DNA from: Fulvivirga aurantia
Lineage (GTDB): Bacteria; Bacteroidota; Bacteroidia; Cytophagales; Cyclobacteriaceae
Direction of reading: 5' to 3'
Assembly: GCF_009711475.1 (NCBI RefSeq)
Contig: NZ_SMMD01000914.1
Span: 1-17,184, forward strand
DNA length: 17,184 bases
Positions 14,715 through 17,184 of this stretch are shown piece by piece (position 1 is the first letter of the stretch; each line of letters begins with the position of its first letter). The translations under genes were made by a program, and so were the position numbers. Below the pieces are notes generated by a model. That model saw only the letters and a program-made list of their open reading frames with translations. It was not told where the DNA came from and searched no databases.

Positions 14715-16985
14715 ATGGCATTTGATATTGATATGATCAAGGCGGTATATGCTACGATGAGCGAACGCATCGAAGCTGCCAGAAAAGTAACTAATAAACC
14801 ACTTACACTTTCAGAAAAAATTCTTTATTCTCATCTACATGAGGATCAGCAACTTGAGGCTTTTGAAAGGGCTAAATCTTATGTGAATTTTGCTCCGGAC
14901 AGAGTAGCTATGCAGGATGCAACAGCTCAAATGGCCTTATTACAGTTTATGCAAGCTGGTAAAAAGAAAGTAGCTGTACCTTCTACCGTGCACTGCGATC
15001 ACCTTATTTTGGCTAAAGAAGGAGCTAAAGAAGATTTAAAAAGCTCAATCACGGCAAGTGGTGAGGTGTTTAACTTTCTCGAGTCGGTATCAAACAAATA
15101 TGGAATAGGTTTCTGGAAACCGGGTGCAGGTATTATTCACCAGGTAGTGCTTGAAAACTATGCTTTCCCAGGTGGTATGATGATCGGTACAGACTCTCAT
15201 ACTGTAAATGCTGGTGGTTTAGGCATGGTTGCTATCGGTGTTGGTGGAGCAGATGCTGTGGACGTGATGGCCGGTATGCCTTGGGAGCTTAAAATGCCTA
15301 AAATGATTGGTGTAAAGCTTACTGGCAAATTAAATGGCTGGACTGCACCAAAAGATGTAATCCTTAAAGTAGCTGGTATCTTAACCGTAAAAGGTGGTAC
15401 AGGCGCTATCGTTGAATATTTTGGCGAAGGTGCTAAATCGATGTCTTGTACTGGTAAAGGCACAATCTGTAACATGGGTGCCGAAATAGGTGCTACCACT
15501 TCTACTTTTGGTTACGATGATAGCATGGAGAGATACTTACGTGCTACAGGAAGAGCCGAAGTTGCTGATGAAGCAAATAAAATAAGAGAACACCTTACTG
15601 GTGACGATGAAGTATATGCAAACCCTGAGAAATATTTTGATCAGGTAATCGAAATCAACCTTTCTGAGCTTGAGCCTCACATCAATGGTCCTTTTACTCC
15701 GGATCGAGCGACTCCTGTATCAAAAATGAGAGAAGAAGCTGAGAAAAACGGCTGGCCATTAGATGTTGAGTGGGGACTGATCGGATCTTGTACTAACTCA
15801 TCTTACGAAGACTTAACGAGAGCAGTATCTATCGCTCAACAAGCTGTAGATAAGAAAATAAAAGCTAAATCAGATTTCGGTATCAACCCTGGCTCTGAGC
15901 AAATACGATTTACTGTGGATAGAGATGGTATTTTGCAGGTATTTGAAGATCTAGGCGCTAGAATATTTACTAATGCTTGCGGACCGTGTATTGGTCAGTG
16001 GGATCGTGCCGGTGCCAGCAAAAAAGAAAAGAATACTATCATTCACTCTTTTAACAGAAACTTCTCAAAAAGAGCTGATGGCAACCCTAACACCCATGCG
16101 TTTGTGACTTCTCCTGAGATGGTTGCTGCTATCGCAATTAGCGGTGACTTAGGTTTTAACCCAATGAAAGATACATTGACCAATGCTGATGGTGAGCAAG
16201 TTTCACTTGACCCACCTAGTGGTTTTGAGTTACCTGAAAAAGGCTTTGATGTGGAAGATAATGGGTATCAGGAACCAGCTGCAGATGGAAGCAATGTAGA
16301 AGTGAAAGTAGCTCCTGATTCTAAAAGATTGCAGTTACTCACTCCATTTAAGCCTTGGGATGGTGAAAACATCACCGGTATGAAGCTTTTAATTAAAGCT
16401 AAGGGCAAATGTACTACTGACCACATATCTATGGCAGGTCCATGGTTAAGGTTCAGAGGTCACCTGGATAATATCGCAGACAATACTTTAACAGGTGCTG
16501 TAAACTTCTTTAATGATGCTACAGACTCTGTTAAAAGTCAGCTTACTGGCGAATATGGTACGGTACCGGCAACTCAGCGTGAGTACAAGGCGAAGGGAAT
16601 TCCTACAATAGTAGTAGGTGACCATAACTACGGTGAAGGTTCTTCAAGAGAGCACGCAGCTATGCAGCCTCGTCACTTAGGCGTAAAAGTTGTTTTAGTG
16701 AAATCATTTGCTAGAATACACGAGACTAACCTTAAAAAACAAGGTATGCTCGGACTTACTTTTGCTAATGAAGAAGATTATAATAAGATCTTAGAAGACG
16801 ATACTATCGACTTCTTAGATTTAGATAAATTCGCTCCAGACAGACAATTAACTTTATTAGTTAAACATGCTGATGGATCTGAAGATACAATCAAAACAAA
16901 CCACACGTACAATGAAGTACAAATTGGTTGGTTTAATGCAGGATCTGCTTTGAATTTGATTGCAGCTAAAGAAAAGGCAGAATAA
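14715..16985 (+). CDS. Aconitate hydratase, mitochondrial type
   Basis: The enzyme interconverts citrate and isocitrate in the TCA cycle using a [4Fe-4S] cluster. From the ATG at 14715 it has 756 residues. The frame opens at 14631, but that extension contains the promoter and lacks family likeness. Cluster ligands are C359 (GSCTNSS), C422 and C425 ([10 protein letters not shown]), positions almost the same as in mitochondrial aconitase. Substrate motifs are also present: [27 protein letters not shown] and [11 protein letters not shown]. Its length and text match the mitochondrial (ACO2-like) type rather than the longer AcnA or the AcnB form. It stands alone, with its own promoter and terminator, and is a likely client of the SUF machinery (inference). 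Confidence 0.96.
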   Translation: MAFDIDMIKAVYATMSERIEAARKVTNKPLTLSEKILYSHLHEDQQLEAFERAKSYVNFAPDRVAMQDATAQMALLQFMQAGKKKVAVPSTVHCDHLILAKEGAKEDLKSSITASGEVFNFLESVSNKYGIGFWKPGAGIIHQVVLENYAFPGGMMIGTDSHTVNAGGLGMVAIGVGGADAVDVMAGMPWELKMPKMIGVKLTGKLNGWTAPKDVILKVAGILTVKGGTGAIVEYFGEGAKSMSCTGKGTICNMGAEIGATTSTFGYDDSMERYLRATGRAEVADEANKIREHLTGDDEVYANPEKYFDQVIEINLSELEPHINGPFTPDRATPVSKMREEAEKNGWPLDVEWGLIGSCTNSSYEDLTRAVSIAQQAVDKKIKAKSDFGINPGSEQIRFTVDRDGILQVFEDLGARIFTNACGPCIGQWDRAGASKKEKNTIIHSFNRNFSKRADGNPNTHAFVTSPEMVAAIAISGDLGFNPMKDTLTNADGEQVSLDPPSGFELPEKGFDVEDNGYQEPAADGSNVEVKVAPDSKRLQLLTPFKPWDGENITGMKLLIKAKGKCTTDHISMAGPWLRFRGHLDNIADNTLTGAVNFFNDATDSVKSQLTGEYGTVPATQREYKAKGIPTIVVGDHNYGEGSSREHAAMQPRHLGVKVVLVKSFARIHETNLKKQGMLGLTFANEEDYNKILEDDTIDFLDLDKFAPDRQLTLLVKHADGSEDTIKTNHTYNEVQIGWFNAGSALNLIAAKEKAE

Positions 16986-17009
16986 AAAGAAGCCTTGCAC
17001 AATTATTAC

Positions 17010-17037
17010 AAAAGCCGCTCAATGAGCGGCTTTTTTT
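17010..17037 (+). terminator. Intrinsic terminator after aconitase
   Basis: AAAAGCCGCTC (17010-17020), loop AAT, GAGCGGCTTTT (17024-17034) form an 11-bp stem ending in a seven-T run (17031-17037), 24 bases after the aconitase stop. Confidence 0.93.
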
Positions 17038-17070
17038 ATGGGCTTCGTTATTTTAAGTACTTATGTGTTG

Positions 17071-17103
17071 ATAGATTCCATCACCTTAAGTGATGGAATC
17101 TAT
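17071..17103. repeat. Perfect 14-bp inverted repeat without T tract
   Basis: ATAGATTCCATCAC (17071-17084), loop CTTAA, GTGATGGAATCTAT (17090-17103). Neither side is followed by a T run, and a terminator already precedes it, so it is not an ordinary intrinsic terminator. It may be part of an intergenic repeat family. Confidence 0.7.
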
Positions 17104-17153
17104 AGCTAATTACACGGGCAGGTAGTATGACTGACTAGGTGTAAAAATGAGGA

Positions 17154-17184
17154 GTCGTCAGACCACTCAAAGTGGTCAGACGAC
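17154..17184. repeat. Near-perfect 14-bp hairpin at the window end, REP-like
   Basis: GTCGTCAGACCACT (17154-17167), loop CAA, AGTGGTCAGACGAC (17171-17184) pair at 13 of 14 positions, with one A-A mismatch in the same place in both arms. The GTCAGACC core within a compact hairpin resembles the REP palindromes that flank IS200-like (RAYT) transposases, but that is inference. The repeat reaches the last base of the window and could continue. Confidence 0.55.

Noticed and set aside
1..17184. Defence system, prophage, CRISPR or secondary-metabolite cluster
   Set aside because: Every sizeable gene belongs to a familiar housekeeping or secretion family, and no repeat-spacer array, integrase or nuclease is present.

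Overview
The window reads as a chromosomal segment of a Bacteroidota bacterium, most likely of the Cytophagales (Fulvivirga/Marivirga-like). The grounds are AT-rich coding DNA, several matches to the Bacteroidota -7 promoter element TAnnTTTG (TACCTTTG, TACATTTG, TAGTTTTG), a type IX secretion type-B cargo gene next to a PorP/SprF gene, and a suf operon of the Bacteroidota type. The genus is inference. I see no prophage, CRISPR array, integrase, rRNA or tRNA.

Layout. 1-376 (minus): the N-terminal part of a coiled-coil lipoprotein that runs off the left edge. 377-760: a 384-base divergent intergenic region with two candidate promoters facing the suf operon. 761-6832 (plus): a complete, tightly packed SUF iron-sulfur assembly operon, sufB-sufC-sufD-sufS-sufE, then a MIP18/DUF59 (SufT-like) gene and a BrxA/BrxB bacilliredoxin, closed by a strong terminator at 6849-6885 that works in both directions. 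6892-8850 (minus): a doubtful 59-residue ORF, an NAD-dependent sugar epimerase/dehydratase, and an assimilatory APS reductase (cysH). 9092-12869 (plus): a secreted YWTD beta-propeller protein with a type-B T9SS sorting domain and, 4 nt on, its PorP/SprF partner. 13023-14079 (plus): a 6-pyruvoyl-tetrahydropterin-synthase family gene overlapping GTP cyclohydrolase I. 14126-14581: a MarR regulator. 14715-16985: a mitochondrial-type aconitase with its own promoter and a terminator at 17010-17034. The last 115 bases hold two long hairpins without a gene.

How it fits together. SufB, SufC and SufD form the scaffold complex. SufS takes sulfur from cysteine and passes it through SufE. The DUF59 protein probably helps cluster maturation or delivery, and the bacilliredoxin may keep the pathway's thiols reduced (inference). 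Aconitase and APS reductase in the same window are [4Fe-4S] enzymes and so likely clients, though they are not cotranscribed with suf. The PTPS/FolE pair makes a reduced pterin from GTP. Most of the window is ordinary housekeeping DNA. The places worth a second look are regulatory or repeat-like: the hairpins at the right end, a perfect palindrome at 9037-9055, and direct repeats before the MarR gene. No convincing undescribed system was found.
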